Assembly (NCBI RefSeq): GCF_029714185.1
Contig: NZ_CP121671.1
Span: 3,596,001 to 3,660,000, forward strand
Length of the DNA: 64,000 nucleotides
Reading direction: 5' to 3'
DNA from: Halobacillus naozhouensis
GTDB taxonomy: Bacteria > Bacillota > Bacilli > Bacillales > Halobacillaceae
Shown: positions 34,621 through 43,845 of the stretch, in pieces
Layout: each line of letters opens with the position of its first letter
How positions within the stretch are numbered: position 1 is the first letter of the stretch
Notes under the pieces: generated by a model
Told to the model about the DNA's origin: nothing
The model's input: the letters and a program-made list of their open reading frames with translations, nothing else
Databases searched by the model: none
Made by a program: the position numbers and the translations under genes

Positions 34621-35622
34621 TTAGCTGATTTTATGTCGTGTGACTTTGTCTATATTCTCAAGCATGATTCCTGTCCCTTTGGCCACACAATCCATAGGAT
34701 CTTCGGCGACAAATACTGGGACTTTCAACTCTTCAGCCAGCAGCTGATCAATGCCGTGCAATAAGGCACCGCCGCCTGTCATGATCACACCTCTGTCAAT
34801 AATGTCCGCTGACAGTTCTGGAGGCGTGCGCTCAAGGACTTGCTTCGCGGCCTGTACGATGGTCTGGACAGCTTCGCGGAGGGAGGACTCAATCTCTTCC
34901 GAATTCACCGTGATCGTACGCGGCAATCCAGTCATCATATCACGACCGCGAATTTCGATTTCTTCCTTACGTGACCCTTTAAATACGGTCGCCACACTCA
35001 TTTTAATGGTTTCAGCTGTACGTTCGCCGATTAACAGCTTATAGTTTTTCTTAATGTAACTTAGAATTTCCTGGTCGAATTTGTCTCCTGCCATCTTGAT
35101 AGAGGAAGCAGTCACGATATCACCCATGGAAATAACGGCTACATCTGTTGTACCGCCACCAATATCCACGACCATATTTCCGCTCGGCTGGAAAATTTCC
35201 ATCCCTGCGCCAATGGCAGCAACTTTAGGCTCTTCTTCCAAGTAAATCTTTTTACCGCCTGATTTTTCTGCTGCTTCTTTAATCGCTTTCTGTTCGACCT
35301 TCGTAATGTTCGTCGGACAGCAAATCAGCATACGAGGCTTGGATAAAAAGCCACGCACGTTCGTTTTTTGTATAAAATGCTTGAGCATCGCCTCCGTGAC
35401 ATCAAAGTCAGCGATGACCCCGTCCTTCAATGGGCGAATAGCCTCGATGTTTCCTGGTGTGCGTCCCACCATTCGACGAGCTTCTTCTCCCACTTCAAGG
35501 ACCTTGCCTGTATTTCTGTCCATCGCTACCACAGAGGGTTCATTTAAGACAATGCCCTTCCCTTTTACATGAATAAGTACATTCGCTGTTCCTAAGTCTA
35601 TTCCGATATCTCTTGCAAACAT
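34621..35622 (-). CDS. mbl: Rod-shape actin homologue Mbl
   Basis: This 333-residue MreB-family protein has the phosphate-binding IDLGTANVLIHVKGKGIVL near the start, DIGGGTTDVAVIS at about 160-172 and the adenosine motif TGGGALLHGID at about 286-296. It polymerises under the membrane and guides side-wall synthesis. GGGAGG sets the ATG at 35622; the 22 extra upstream codons lack a site. It is preceded by spoIIID, as in B. subtilis. Confidence 0.95.
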   Translation of the reverse strand: MFARDIGIDLGTANVLIHVKGKGIVLNEPSVVAMDRNTGKVLEVGEEARRMVGRTPGNIEAIRPLKDGVIADFDVTEAMLKHFIQKTNVRGFLSKPRMLICCPTNITKVEQKAIKEAAEKSGGKKIYLEEEPKVAAIGAGMEIFQPSGNMVVDIGGGTTDVAVISMGDIVTASSIKMAGDKFDQEILSYIKKNYKLLIGERTAETIKMSVATVFKGSRKEEIEIRGRDMMTGLPRTITVNSEEIESSLREAVQTIVQAAKQVLERTPPELSADIIDRGVIMTGGGALLHGIDQLLAEELKVPVFVAEDPMDCVAKGTGIMLENIDKVTRHKIS

Positions 35623-35792
35623 CTTCGGTTGTTCCTCCCTATTTCTAAAAAAACTATTCGGTCCAATTTTCATTAAACATAAGCACATCTAATTCTATAT
35701 TCTAACACAAAGTTACATCATTCGTCGCATTTCTCATGAAAAAAGTTCCATAACCATGAAGTATGTTGTAGGTGGGAGGTTGGATACAATGC

Positions 35793-36071
35793 CTAGTGGG
35801 TCGGTTCTGCAGGTGCATCTTCGATAATCGTTCGATATTTCATTCGTGTTGCTTCTCCTCCACGGAGATGCCTAATTTCCTTATGATGATCGAGAATCAA
35901 CTTGACTTGTTTGGCCAAATCCGCATTAATTTCGGGCAACCGCTCTGTCAGGTCTTTGTGTACCGTACTTTTCGACACTCCAAATTCTTTCGCAATCACT
36001 CTTACCGTCTTCTTCGTTTCGACAATATACTCCCCAATCTTAATTGTCCGTTCTTTGATGTAGTCATGCAC
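35793..36071 (-). CDS. spoIIID: Sporulation transcription factor SpoIIID
   Basis: This 92-residue DNA-binding protein tunes mother-cell gene expression between sigma-E and sigma-K. It contains a helix-turn-helix (VRVIAKEFGVSKSTVHKDL, about 23-41) and the basic RHLRGGEATRMKY end (about 68-80) used for minor-groove contact. Start GTG at 36071 after CAGGAGGCG gives the usual MHDYIKERT N-terminus. A candidate sigma-E promoter lies 136 bases upstream. Confidence 0.96.
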   Translation of the reverse strand: MHDYIKERTIKIGEYIVETKKTVRVIAKEFGVSKSTVHKDLTERLPEINADLAKQVKLILDHHKEIRHLRGGEATRMKYRTIIEDAPAEPTH

Positions 36072-36206
36072 ATCACTCGCCTCCTGTGATTGACTATCCA
36101 AGGGGTCGCTTCTCGAGACAAGTTTAGAGTTAGTGGGCGTTCTTCAGCGGTATAGGATTTCTCTAGTTGTGTCACCCTGGATGCTACCGACTGCTCGGTT
36201 ATCCTC

Positions 36207-36235
36207 ATTGTATTACTCGAACTCCTCAGATATGT
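36207..36235 (-). promoter_or_regulatory. Candidate sigma-E promoter of spoIIID
   Basis: On the minus strand ACATATC (36235-36229), a 14-base spacer and AATACAAT (36214-36207) resemble the sigma-E consensus (kmATATT-N14-CATACAnT). It leaves a ~130-base leader. The rest of the 321-base gap holds the spoIIQ terminator. Confidence 0.5.
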
Positions 36236-36356
36236 CAAAAGGCGGGGGAGAGGAAACACAAACCTTTTATTTCTACCAAACATCGGCGAGTGATTCTCTG
36301 TGTCCTGGACGGGACTTCATCGTATAGAATACGCATTATGGACGTAGTAAAACATA

Positions 36357-36390
36357 AAAAAATGGAGGTTTTAAAAAACCCCCATTTTTT
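36357..36390 (-). terminator. Terminator of spoIIQ
   Basis: AAAAAATGG pairs with CCATTTTTT, with further pairing inside, and ends in a T run on the minus strand. It starts just past the spoIIQ stop. Confidence 0.85.
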
Positions 36391-36392
36391 GC

Positions 36393-37448
36393 TTAAGCTT
36401 GTGTGGTTGCAGCAGATGAAGAGCTGTCCTCACCTGGCGCCGGCTCTTCTTCCTCAGTTGGCGTTTCTTCTGAAGGAACTCCATCCTCTTCGGTTGGTGT
36501 TTCGCCTTCAGTTGGGGCATCTCCTTCGGTTGGAGTTTCACCCTCAGTTGGGGCGTCCCCTTGAGTTGGAGCTTCTCCTTCTTCTGGAGCTGGCTGCATT
36601 TGACCTTCACTCTCAGAAGATTGATCCGGCTCGATCTCAGTATCTGGATCTTCTACATTAGCTGACGGCTGTTCCTGTTTTTCAGCAGGGTCAGTTGATG
36701 ACTGTCCCTCTTCACCAGAAGCATCTTCGCCTTCTTCAGCATTAGCTTTCTTTTCCTTAGCTTCTATCTTGCCCACTGCTGTTCCGAAGAAATCCTCCGG
36801 GTTTAGTGGCTCACCATCTTTTCTTACTTCAAAGTGTACGTGGACACCGTCTGCCTGACCAAAAGAATTCTGACCAGCTTGTCCAATCACATCACCTTGT
36901 TTGACTTCAGAACCTGCTTCTACTTTAACATCAGACAGGCTGGCATAAACCGTTGCTACCTTATTGTCATGGCTGATCTGAACGACGTTTCCATAGAGCG
37001 GATCCTCTTTCACTTCTGTAACAGTTCCTGATAGAGCTGCTGTTACGTCAAAAGTAGATCCATCCGCTTTTGCTAAGTCGATTCCTTCACTCTGATAATA
37101 CTTATTGTTGTAAAGTACCAGTGCACTTTCTTGCGCTTCTTTTGATGCGTCATAATCAAAGAACTTTGTAACGACGGTTGTTTGCTGCTCGCTGGCAACA
37201 GGCATTTGCAAACTCTCTTCCTGACCGGTAACGGGAACGGATTCTTGGTCTTGTACGTCGACATCGTCTTGTACACCTGTTTGATCCTTCATCTGTTCAG
37301 CTACGTCACTAGAGCTTTGCTGGAACCAGAACACTCCTACAAGTACTAAAGCTGCTACGGTTAGATACAATGCTGGATAGATCCACTTCTTGCGCATTAA
37401 GCGTTTAAACTTTAATTTAGTCACGCTTTTCTTTCCTTCCTCTCTCAT
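36393..37448 (-). CDS. spoIIQ: Forespore engulfment protein SpoIIQ with extended repetitive tail
   Basis: This 351-residue protein has a short cytoplasmic start (MREEGKK), a membrane helix (about 21-40) and a LytM/M23 domain (about 85-215). The first zinc ligand is absent (SEGID instead of HxxxD) while HVHFEVR remains, so it is probably a non-enzymatic scaffold like B. subtilis SpoIIQ, which binds SpoIIIAH across the septum. The C-terminal ~130 residues are an acidic Pro/Thr/Glu tail with 12-residue repeats of the GDAPTEGETPTE type, longer than usual. A sigma-F promoter lies just upstream. Confidence 0.93.
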   Translation of the reverse strand: MREEGKKSVTKLKFKRLMRKKWIYPALYLTVAALVLVGVFWFQQSSSDVAEQMKDQTGVQDDVDVQDQESVPVTGQEESLQMPVASEQQTTVVTKFFDYDASKEAQESALVLYNNKYYQSEGIDLAKADGSTFDVTAALSGTVTEVKEDPLYGNVVQISHDNKVATVYASLSDVKVEAGSEVKQGDVIGQAGQNSFGQADGVHVHFEVRKDGEPLNPEDFFGTAVGKIEAKEKKANAEEGEDASGEEGQSSTDPAEKQEQPSANVEDPDTEIEPDQSSESEGQMQPAPEEGEAPTQGDAPTEGETPTEGDAPTEGETPTEEDGVPSEETPTEEEEPAPGEDSSSSAATTQA

Positions 37449-37467
37449 GTTCATCACCTCAAAAACC

Positions 37468-37496
37468 ATTCTGATCACTTTTTAGGGAATCTATAC
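37468..37496 (-). promoter_or_regulatory. Sigma-F promoter of spoIIQ
   Basis: On the minus strand GTATA (37496-37492), exactly 15 bases, and GATCAGAAT (37476-37468) fit the sigma-F pattern GYATA-N15-GGnnAnAnT with one mismatch. It is 20 bases before the ATG. Confidence 0.75.
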
Positions 37497-37552
37497 ATAG
37501 AGAGGAAAATTTTTGTTTAGAAAAGCGGAAAAGACCGGTTAGACACTTTAGA

Positions 37553-37615
37553 TGAAGTTTGACTAAGAACGGCACGTCCTTTGCCAACGTCGAACTGATC
37601 CGCGTCCTGCGGGCC
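37553..37615. repeat. GAAGTTCG-type dispersed repeat, copy 2
   Basis: GAAGTTTGACTAAGAACGGC, CACGTCCTTTGCCAACGTCG and CGTCCTGCGGGCC match the copies at 22836, 41813 and 54073. It abuts the spoIID terminator. A fragment AAAAGCGGAAAAGACCGG (37520) of the 53888 repeat precedes it. Confidence 0.75.
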
Positions 37616-37629
37616 CCATTTCAAAAAGC

Positions 37630-37665
37630 AAAGGAGCGGCTGCATCCCCTGCAAGCCACTCCTTT
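37630..37665 (-). terminator. Terminator of spoIID
   Basis: AAAGGAGCGGCT and AGCCACTCCTTT form a long stem with one mismatch, followed on the minus strand by GCTTTTTG. Confidence 0.8.
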
Positions 37666-37694
37666 CGTAAGCGATTCGGCTTACCATAGCATAT

Positions 37695-37752
37695 AACGCC
37701 CTAACGGAGGAACATTCCGACCTAACGCCAGTACATATGTCCCTAACTAAAA
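37695..37752. repeat. Degenerate ~21-bp tandem array, locus 5
   Basis: On the minus strand two full 21-base units and a partial start TTAGGGACATATG, TTAGGTCGGAATG and TTAGGGCG. The flavour matches loci 1 and 3. It lies within the 352-base gap between spoIIQ and spoIID. Confidence 0.5.
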
Positions 37753-37800
37753 TTCGGCATGAAATAATCCATCTATACCTCCCTATAAAAGGGCTTTCTC

Positions 37801-38844
37801 TTAATTTACTGTCTGCTTAGCGGTCGTGATGGCAGCCGTTTGCTTGCTCATTGGCGAGATTTCAGTGTTTTGATAGTAATGGTGGATGATTTCCTTGTAC
37901 GTCTTTCCTGCCTTAGCCATGCCGTTGGCACCATATTGACTCATTCCCACTCCGTGACCATATCCTTGAGTAGTGAAGATCACGTGATTGTTTTTAACTT
38001 CCATCGTAAAATCACTAGATTGCAAGTTAAACTCTTCCCGTATCTGTCTGCCTGAGAAGGTTTCGCTGCCAATCGTGATTTGATCAACACGCCCCCCTTC
38101 TGTTTTGGTCAATTCCATATTAGACAGTGTCGGCATGATATCTACCCCTAGGGAGGATTCCAGCCCGCTGACCGGAATGATTTTTTGATCGTTAAACTTC
38201 GGTGAGGCTTTATCCCACGGGCTTTTAACGCTTTTTAAATAAGGGATCTCTGCTTGCCAATAGTCCTCGGAGTTTTCTGTGTAACCATTGCTGGTGGAGA
38301 AAAAGGCTGCGTCAATCGGCTGCTGCTTATAAGTAATGATCTCTCCAGCCGTTGCTTTTACAGCTCGATTAATTTTACTTATGTTTTCTTTATAATTTTC
38401 TCCCCATAAATCTCGAAGTTCCTGATCATTTTTATAAACCTGGTGCTGGACGGTATCTGTCACATCTGCGTTCTCAGATATAGGCTCTCCCTGCGCAAGA
38501 TGCCGGGTGATGTACGTTCGTGCAGCAAGGGCCTGAGCTTTAAGGGCTTCAAGCTCGAAACTTGCCGGCATTTCAGATGCTACCACCCGTGATACGTATG
38601 TTTCTAAAGGAACTTCTTCGACTTCTTTCGTCTTGCTCCTTAGTACGTGGATACTAAATGGAGATAGACTGGCTGGCAGTTCTGTCACTGATTCATCTGC
38701 ATTCGTTGCTGGAGCTGGTGTTTCTTCGACTTGTGCTGTGTTGTTTGAGCCTGTGAATGGCACCACAATTAGTGTCGGGATCAAAAGAATCCCTACAAAA
38801 ATACTGCTCAACACGATGATGCCTATGCGATTCCTTCTTTTCAT
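37801..38844 (-). CDS. spoIID: Stage II sporulation protein D (lytic transglycosylase)
   Basis: This 347-residue protein has one membrane anchor (about 8-30) and the SpoIID domain. Visible motifs are ASEMPASFELEALKAQALAA (about 88-107) with the catalytic Glu and the C-terminal QGYGHGVGMSQYGANGMA (about 292-309). It cleaves peptidoglycan during engulfment with SpoIIP and SpoIIM. AGGAGGACG precedes the ATG. A candidate sigma-E promoter and the murA terminator lie upstream, so it is a separate transcription unit. Confidence 0.95.
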   Translation of the reverse strand: MKRRNRIGIIVLSSIFVGILLIPTLIVVPFTGSNNTAQVEETPAPATNADESVTELPASLSPFSIHVLRSKTKEVEEVPLETYVSRVVASEMPASFELEALKAQALAARTYITRHLAQGEPISENADVTDTVQHQVYKNDQELRDLWGENYKENISKINRAVKATAGEIITYKQQPIDAAFFSTSNGYTENSEDYWQAEIPYLKSVKSPWDKASPKFNDQKIIPVSGLESSLGVDIMPTLSNMELTKTEGGRVDQITIGSETFSGRQIREEFNLQSSDFTMEVKNNHVIFTTQGYGHGVGMSQYGANGMAKAGKTYKEIIHHYYQNTEISPMSKQTAAITTAKQTVN

Positions 38845-38883
38845 ATCTCGTCCTCCTGAACCAATAGTAGACCCCTCTACTAA

Positions 38884-38912
38884 AATGTATCCACGTAAGT
38901 CAGATGATAGAA
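38884..38912 (-). promoter_or_regulatory. Candidate sigma-E promoter of spoIID
   Basis: GATACATT (38891-38884, minus) is one base from the sigma-E -10 CATACAnT. The -35 at 14 bases (TTCTATC) is weak. The distance to the ATG is 39 bases. Confidence 0.45.
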
Positions 38913-38918
38913 CTAAAA

Positions 38919-38957
38919 AAGCAATCCCCTCGTCAGAAAATTGACGGGGAATTGCTT
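38919..38957 (-). terminator. Terminator of murA
   Basis: AAGCAATCCCC and GGGGAATTGCTT pair, with an inner GTCA/TGAC extension, followed on the minus strand by TTTTTAG. Confidence 0.85.
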
Positions 38958-38979
38958 GATGAGTAAGTGATTAAGAGAA

Positions 38980-40290
38980 TTATAAAGTCGATATTGATTC
39001 GCTTGGCTCAATCTCTTCTACATATGATTCGTCTTCGTTGATACGCTCGATATTGGCACCGAGCTGGGATAGTTTCTCAGTAAAGTCCACATACCCACGA
39101 TCTAAGTGTTTCAGTTCCGTTACACGTGTATAACCGTCTGCTACGAGGCCTGCTAAGATCAGAGCAGCTCCGGCTCTTAAGTCCGTTGCCTGCACCTCAG
39201 CACCTTGAAGCTTAGATGGCCCTTCTACAATGACACTACGGCCTTCAATTCTCATTTTTGCATTCATACGGCGGAATTCTTCCACGTGCATAAAGCGATT
39301 TTCGAAAACCGTTTCCGTAATGACACTTGTGCCTTTTGCATTAAGCATCAGAGCCATCATCTGTGACTGCATATCTGTTGGGAAGCCTGGATGAGGCATT
39401 GTTTTAATGTCTGTTGCTTTAAGCCGCTCTGGACCAATAACACGCAGGCCATCATCTTCTTCCTCAATGGTTACGCCCATTTCTTCCATTTTAGAAATAA
39501 CAGAACGTAAATGTTCCTGCATTGCTCCTTGTACGAGCACATTACCTCCCGTTATCGCAGCGGCTACCATAAAGGTACCAGCCTCTACTCGATCGGGGAT
39601 GATCGTGTGTGTCGCACCAAACAGCTTATCGACTCCTTCAATTCGAATCGTCTCTGTACCTGCGCCGACAATGCGTGCTCCCATTTTGTTCAAGAAGTTA
39701 GCAAGATCCACGATTTCAGGCTCTTTTGCACAATTCTCAAGAACTGTTTTCCCTTCGGCTAGGGCAGCAGCCATCATGATGTTCTCTGTAGCCCCTACAC
39801 TAGGTACGTCCAAGTAAATCTTAGCTCCTTGCAAACGTCCTTTTACATGTGCCTCAATGGATCCATTTCCAACAGTTACCTCTGCCCCCATTGCTTCAAA
39901 ACCTTTAAGGTGTTGATCAAGCGGACGTGAGCCGATTGCACAGCCCCCAGGCAGAGCGACCTTAGCATGACCATAGCGGGCCAATAGTGGTCCCAGAACG
40001 AGTACGGAAGCTCTCATTTTGCGAACATATTCTATCGGAGCTTCGGTTGTCAACTCTTCTGAAGCGTCTATAGTTACTGTGCGTCCTTTCATATCTACAT
40101 CTGCGTTCATATGTCTAATGACTTCATTAATGGTATAAACATCCGCTAAAGCAGGGACGTCGTGTAAAACACTTTTTCCTTCACTTGCAATTATACTTGC
40201 TGCGATGACAGGCAGTACGGCATTCTTTGCACCTTCAGCTCTTACAGTGCCTTTAAGCTGCCTTCCACCACGGACGATGATTTTTTCCAA
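38980..40290 (-). CDS. murA: UDP-N-acetylglucosamine 1-carboxyvinyltransferase MurA
   Basis: The 436-residue enzyme adds enolpyruvate from PEP to UDP-GlcNAc, the first committed step of peptidoglycan synthesis. It has the GAKNAVLP start, the catalytic, fosfomycin-sensitive Cys in PGGCAIGSRPLDQH (about 115-128) and RAGAALILAGL near the end. Length is normal. Its position between ywmB and spoIID identifies it as the MurAA-type copy. The C-terminal extension is slightly acidic. Confidence 0.97.
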   Translation of the reverse strand: MEKIIVRGGRQLKGTVRAEGAKNAVLPVIAASIIASEGKSVLHDVPALADVYTINEVIRHMNADVDMKGRTVTIDASEELTTEAPIEYVRKMRASVLVLGPLLARYGHAKVALPGGCAIGSRPLDQHLKGFEAMGAEVTVGNGSIEAHVKGRLQGAKIYLDVPSVGATENIMMAAALAEGKTVLENCAKEPEIVDLANFLNKMGARIVGAGTETIRIEGVDKLFGATHTIIPDRVEAGTFMVAAAITGGNVLVQGAMQEHLRSVISKMEEMGVTIEEEDDGLRVIGPERLKATDIKTMPHPGFPTDMQSQMMALMLNAKGTSVITETVFENRFMHVEEFRRMNAKMRIEGRSVIVEGPSKLQGAEVQATDLRAGAALILAGLVADGYTRVTELKHLDRGYVDFTEKLSQLGANIERINEDESYVEEIEPSESISTL

Positions 40291-40324
40291 GGTTCATTCT
40301 CCTCCGCGTCCATATTCATTATTA

Positions 40325-41041
40325 TTAATATTCAGCAGTTATGATAGGTGTGCCAATTGTAACGATTGTTCGACCGCCCAATGTTCGCGTCGCGAATTGG
40401 ACATTCATCGCCCCATTTGGTAATGGGATAGCCTGGCTCCACCTTGATGTGTAGCCGGATCTGCTAGTCCAGCTTTGTTCGGTAGCTGCTTCGATCGTTG
40501 TTATATTGAATGCTTTTTTGAATTTCTGATAGATTAAAACATCATCAATAATACCACCATCTTCAGCTTTGAGACAAGTGTATAAAGTGACATTTTTCGA
40601 AAAAAACCGCTTCTTAATCTGACTGATTTGCTGCATAGTTTCCTGTGTTGTTAATGTTTGTGTACCCCCGGTAGTAAGTGAGTAAACCACCTCCGAGGAA
40701 ATGGTTTCATCTCTCGGGATGATCACTGTAAAACGTTCGATAAAATCAGAATTTTTTTGACCGTTTGTAAAAATTATTTTACGAGCCAGATTGGTTTCTT
40801 CCTCTATCATCTGATTATTAGAAACATAGGCTTTTATTTGCTGGATGGCTTGTTCTACTTTGTCTGTATTGATGGATTCTTTAAGTACAACCTTATACTC
40901 AGTAACATCAAGCTGCTCATCCTCAGCAAATGCTGCCAGCTCTAGCAACGGTGTGATATCCGATTGCTTCCCCACCGTTTCCTGCGGATGAACACCTGTT
41001 AATAAGGTTAATGTTAGTAAACCAGTCCATAGAATCTTCAT
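40325..41041 (-). CDS. ywmB: YwmB-family protein
   Basis: This 238-residue protein has an N-terminal hydrophobic signal-like segment (about 3-16) and the two-lobed alpha/beta fold of the YwmB family, a TATA-binding-protein-like fold found only in spore-forming Bacilli and of unknown role. The N-terminal part has the charged DVTEYKVVLKE strand; the C-terminal part has FNITTIEAATEQSWTSRSGY. GGGGGAGG lies before the ATG. It sits 34 bases upstream of murA and is likely co-transcribed. Confidence 0.88.
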   Translation of the reverse strand: MKILWTGLLTLTLLTGVHPQETVGKQSDITPLLELAAFAEDEQLDVTEYKVVLKESINTDKVEQAIQQIKAYVSNNQMIEEETNLARKIIFTNGQKNSDFIERFTVIIPRDETISSEVVYSLTTGGTQTLTTQETMQQISQIKKRFFSKNVTLYTCLKAEDGGIIDDVLIYQKFKKAFNITTIEAATEQSWTSRSGYTSRWSQAIPLPNGAMNVQFATRTLGGRTIVTIGTPIITAEY

Positions 41042-41125
41042 ATGTAATTCCTCCCCCTTGTAATACTACAAGTGTGAACAGGGAGAGTGAGTTTCATACG
41101 ATACATTTCATGACATGTTCTGACA

Positions 41126-41359
41126 TTAAAATAAATACACCAGACTGTTTGACCAGTTGATGAGATCCAGGAAGAAGTTACTAACCGATGTAGCAATGGC
41201 AATCGTGATCAGTATCATTAAGACTCTGATTTCGAAGACACGCCCTTTTCTAAAAAACGCATCCAGATTTACTGCCTGCAGGACCTTCCAGGTGATGATA
41301 ATGAAGATAATATGAGAGGTCATGCTGAGGAGTGCATCTTGTAGTAGAAATTGATCCAT
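41126..41359 (-). CDS. ywzB: DUF1146 small membrane protein YwzB
   Basis: This 77-residue protein has two membrane helices (about 13-31 and 45-64). The middle motif NLDAFFRKGRVFEIRVLMIL is typical of DUF1146/YwzB. It is consistently found between the ATP synthase operon and ywmB-murA in Bacillales. AGTGAGGTG precedes the ATG. Function unknown. Confidence 0.88.
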   Translation of the reverse strand: MDQFLLQDALLSMTSHIIFIIITWKVLQAVNLDAFFRKGRVFEIRVLMILITIAIATSVSNFFLDLINWSNSLVYLF

Positions 41360-41812
41360 TCGTCGAACACCTCACTGACGGATCTACCGATTTTGCACAC
41401 ATATTAAACAATTACATGAGATAGATAGTTTGTCAATAAGATAGCGTTTATTCGTCATGATCTCTGTGAACATTATGTGAACACCCATAGGAAGGCAGAC
41501 GAATCGACGAGGTTCGAAATCTCGCATGAGCCATGGAAAAATGTTTAAACACAATCTGTCAAAATGATAATTACCTCAGACAGGAGAGAATATTTCCCGG
41601 GGAATAATGACAAATTAGATGAATAATTTCCTCATAGATCACCCCGACAAAGGTCGAAATTAACCGCATCTGCCGATACCCTCCGTTCTTGTCGAAGACG
41701 TGCCTTCTTACAAGTTCGGATGTCGTTAGTGGCTGCCTCATGGGCTTCTTAACTCGATAAATCGTAAATCGTTACTCGGTCAAAAAATCATATGTGCCTG
41801 GCGACCGGGATT

Positions 41813-41880
41813 GAGGAAGTTCGACTAAGAACGGTAAGTCCTGTGGCAACATCGAACGACCCTACGTCCTGTAGGGCCTA
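41813..41880. repeat. GAAGTTCG-type dispersed repeat, copy 3
   Basis: GGAAGTTCGACTAAGAACGG, GTCCTGTGGCAACATCGAAC and TACGTCCTGTAGGGCC match the other copies and end five bases from the atpC terminator. The remaining 556-base gap holds related scraps near 41658-41725 (TTCTTGTCGAAGACGTGCC) but no ORF. Confidence 0.8.
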
Positions 41881-41884
41881 AATA

Positions 41885-41917
41885 AAAAAACTGCTCTCAT
41901 AATGAAAGCAGTTTTTT
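41885..41917 (-). terminator. Terminator of the atp operon
   Basis: AAAAAACTGCT and AGCAGTTTTTT form a perfect 11-base stem overlapping the last bases of atpC, with a T run on the minus strand. Confidence 0.92.
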
Positions 41918-42320
41918 AGAAGTTATTGTCGTGCACATCTAAACGGTTAATGGCTCGTTTGAGTGACAGTTCGGCTCTTCTCAAGTCAATATCGGATTGT
42001 TTGTTAGCCATGCGCTGCTCTGCGCGCTCTTTGGCTTTGCGGGCACGATCGATATCGATGTCGGAAGGTCTCTCAGCAGATTGTGCCAGAATCGTTACTT
42101 TATCCGGGCGGACTTCAAGGAATCCACCACTTACAGCAATTCGATCTGATTGTCCATTCCCTTTGAGACGAACAGCGCTGATGGTTAAGGGGGCGACCAT
42201 TGGAATGTGGCCAGGCATAATACCAAGCTCCCCGCTCTCCGCCTTACAGCTAACCATGTCATACGCGTCTTCTAGTATCGGGCCATCAGGAGTGACAACA
42301 CTCACCGTTAGTGTTTTCAT
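41916..42320 (-). CDS. atpC: ATP synthase epsilon subunit
   Basis: This 134-residue subunit of the central stalk has an N-terminal beta sandwich (TVSVVTPDGPILEDAYDMVS, GELGIMPGHIP at about 30-40) and a C-terminal helical hairpin (about 88-130). It couples rotation and inhibits idle ATPase. It is the last gene of the operon and overlaps its terminator. Confidence 0.97.
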   Translation of the reverse strand: MKTLTVSVVTPDGPILEDAYDMVSCKAESGELGIMPGHIPMVAPLTISAVRLKGNGQSDRIAVSGGFLEVRPDKVTILAQSAERPSDIDIDRARKAKERAEQRMANKQSDIDLRRAELSLKRAINRLDVHDNNF

Positions 42321-42411
42321 AGCTATTCCTCCTTAGGCAGATCATAAGTGCCCGGGCATCAGGCGCGACAATGATTCGTCAGCACCTGAATGACACTTTA
42401 AAATGATATGC

Positions 42412-43803
42412 TTATTGCATTTGTTTAGCTTTTTCGACGACTTCTTCAATGCGACCGACTAGACGGAAGGCATCTTCAGGAATATCATCATGCTTGCCAT
42501 CAAGAATCTCTCTAAATCCTTTTACCGTTTCAGCTACAGGGACATAAGAACCCTTCTGTCCTGTAAACTGCTCGGCAACGTGGAAGTTTTGAGACAGGAA
42601 GAATTGTACACGGCGTGCACGTGACACTGTTAGTTTATCTTCATCTGAAAGTTCATCCATACCGAGGATAGCAATAATATCTTGTAACTCTTTATAACGC
42701 TGCAGCGTCTGTTGAACTTCACGAGCTACTTCGTAATGTTCGTTCCCGACAACTTCAGGATCGAGTGCACGTGAAGTCGAAGCTAATGGATCCACGGCTG
42801 GGTAAATCCCTTGCTCAGAAAGTTTACGCTCAAGGTTCGTTGTTGCATCAAGGTGGGCGAACGTTGTCGCTGGCGCTGGGTCTGTGTAGTCATCGGCAGG
42901 CACGTAAATTGCCTGGATTGATGTAACAGAACCTTTGTCCGTTGATGTGATACGTTCTTGCAGCTGACCCATCTCTGTTGCAAGTGTCGGCTGATAACCA
43001 ACGGCTGATGGCATACGGCCAAGCAAAGCTGATACCTCAAGTCCGCCTTGAGTGAAACGGAAAATGTTGTCGATGAAGAACAGTACGTCCTGTCCTTGCT
43101 CATCACGGAAATATTCGGCCATTGTCAGACCTGTCAGGGCAACACGCATACGAGCTCCAGGGGGTTCGTTCATTTGACCGAACACCATGGCTGTTTTCGC
43201 GATTACGCCTGAATCTTTCATTTCATAGTACAAGTCATTTCCTTCACGAGTACGCTCACCAACACCTGCGAATACGGAAATACCGCCGTGCTCCTGGGCG
43301 ATGTTGTTAATAAGCTCCTGGATTAGTACGGTTTTCCCTACTCCGGCACCACCGAACAAACCGATTTTACCACCTTTTACGTAAGGGGCGAGCAAGTCTA
43401 CAACTTTAATTCCTGTTTCAAGAATTTCCGTTTCGGTTGCCAGATTTTCAAAGGTTGGCGCCTGACGGTGAATTGGATCACGGCGAACATCGCTTGGAAG
43501 CGGTTCGTCGAGGTCAATTTTTTCACCTAATACGCTGAATACGCGTCCTAGGGTTACATCCCCCACAGGAACAGCGATCGGTCCGCCTGTGTCAATAACG
43601 TCCGTTCCACGCTGTACACCTTCTGTGGAAGACATGGCAACGGTACGCACAGTGTTGTCACCCAGGTGAAGGGCAACTTCTAATGTAAGGTCGACGTTTT
43701 CTGATTGTACGACCACGGCGTTATTAATTTCAGGGAGTTGACCTTCGTTAAACGTTACGTCAACTACGGGTCCCATAATTTGAGTTACGCGTCCTTTACT
43801 CAT
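42412..43803 (-). CDS. atpD: ATP synthase beta subunit
   Basis: This 463-residue catalytic subunit has Walker A GGAGVGKTVL (about 150-159), GERTREGNDLY with the catalytic Glu, Walker B VLFFIDNIFRFTQ and ALLGRMPSAVGYQPTL near the DELSEED-type loop (MDELSDEDK). GGAGGG before the ATG at 43803 excludes 12 upstream codons. Confidence 0.98.
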   Translation of the reverse strand: MSKGRVTQIMGPVVDVTFNEGQLPEINNAVVVQSENVDLTLEVALHLGDNTVRTVAMSSTEGVQRGTDVIDTGGPIAVPVGDVTLGRVFSVLGEKIDLDEPLPSDVRRDPIHRQAPTFENLATETEILETGIKVVDLLAPYVKGGKIGLFGGAGVGKTVLIQELINNIAQEHGGISVFAGVGERTREGNDLYYEMKDSGVIAKTAMVFGQMNEPPGARMRVALTGLTMAEYFRDEQGQDVLFFIDNIFRFTQGGLEVSALLGRMPSAVGYQPTLATEMGQLQERITSTDKGSVTSIQAIYVPADDYTDPAPATTFAHLDATTNLERKLSEQGIYPAVDPLASTSRALDPEVVGNEHYEVAREVQQTLQRYKELQDIIAILGMDELSDEDKLTVSRARRVQFFLSQNFHVAEQFTGQKGSYVPVAETVKGFREILDGKHDDIPEDAFRLVGRIEEVVEKAKQMQ

Positions 43804-43845
43804 CGATTTCCCTCCTAACTTACTATTCAAAAAATCCACGGATCC

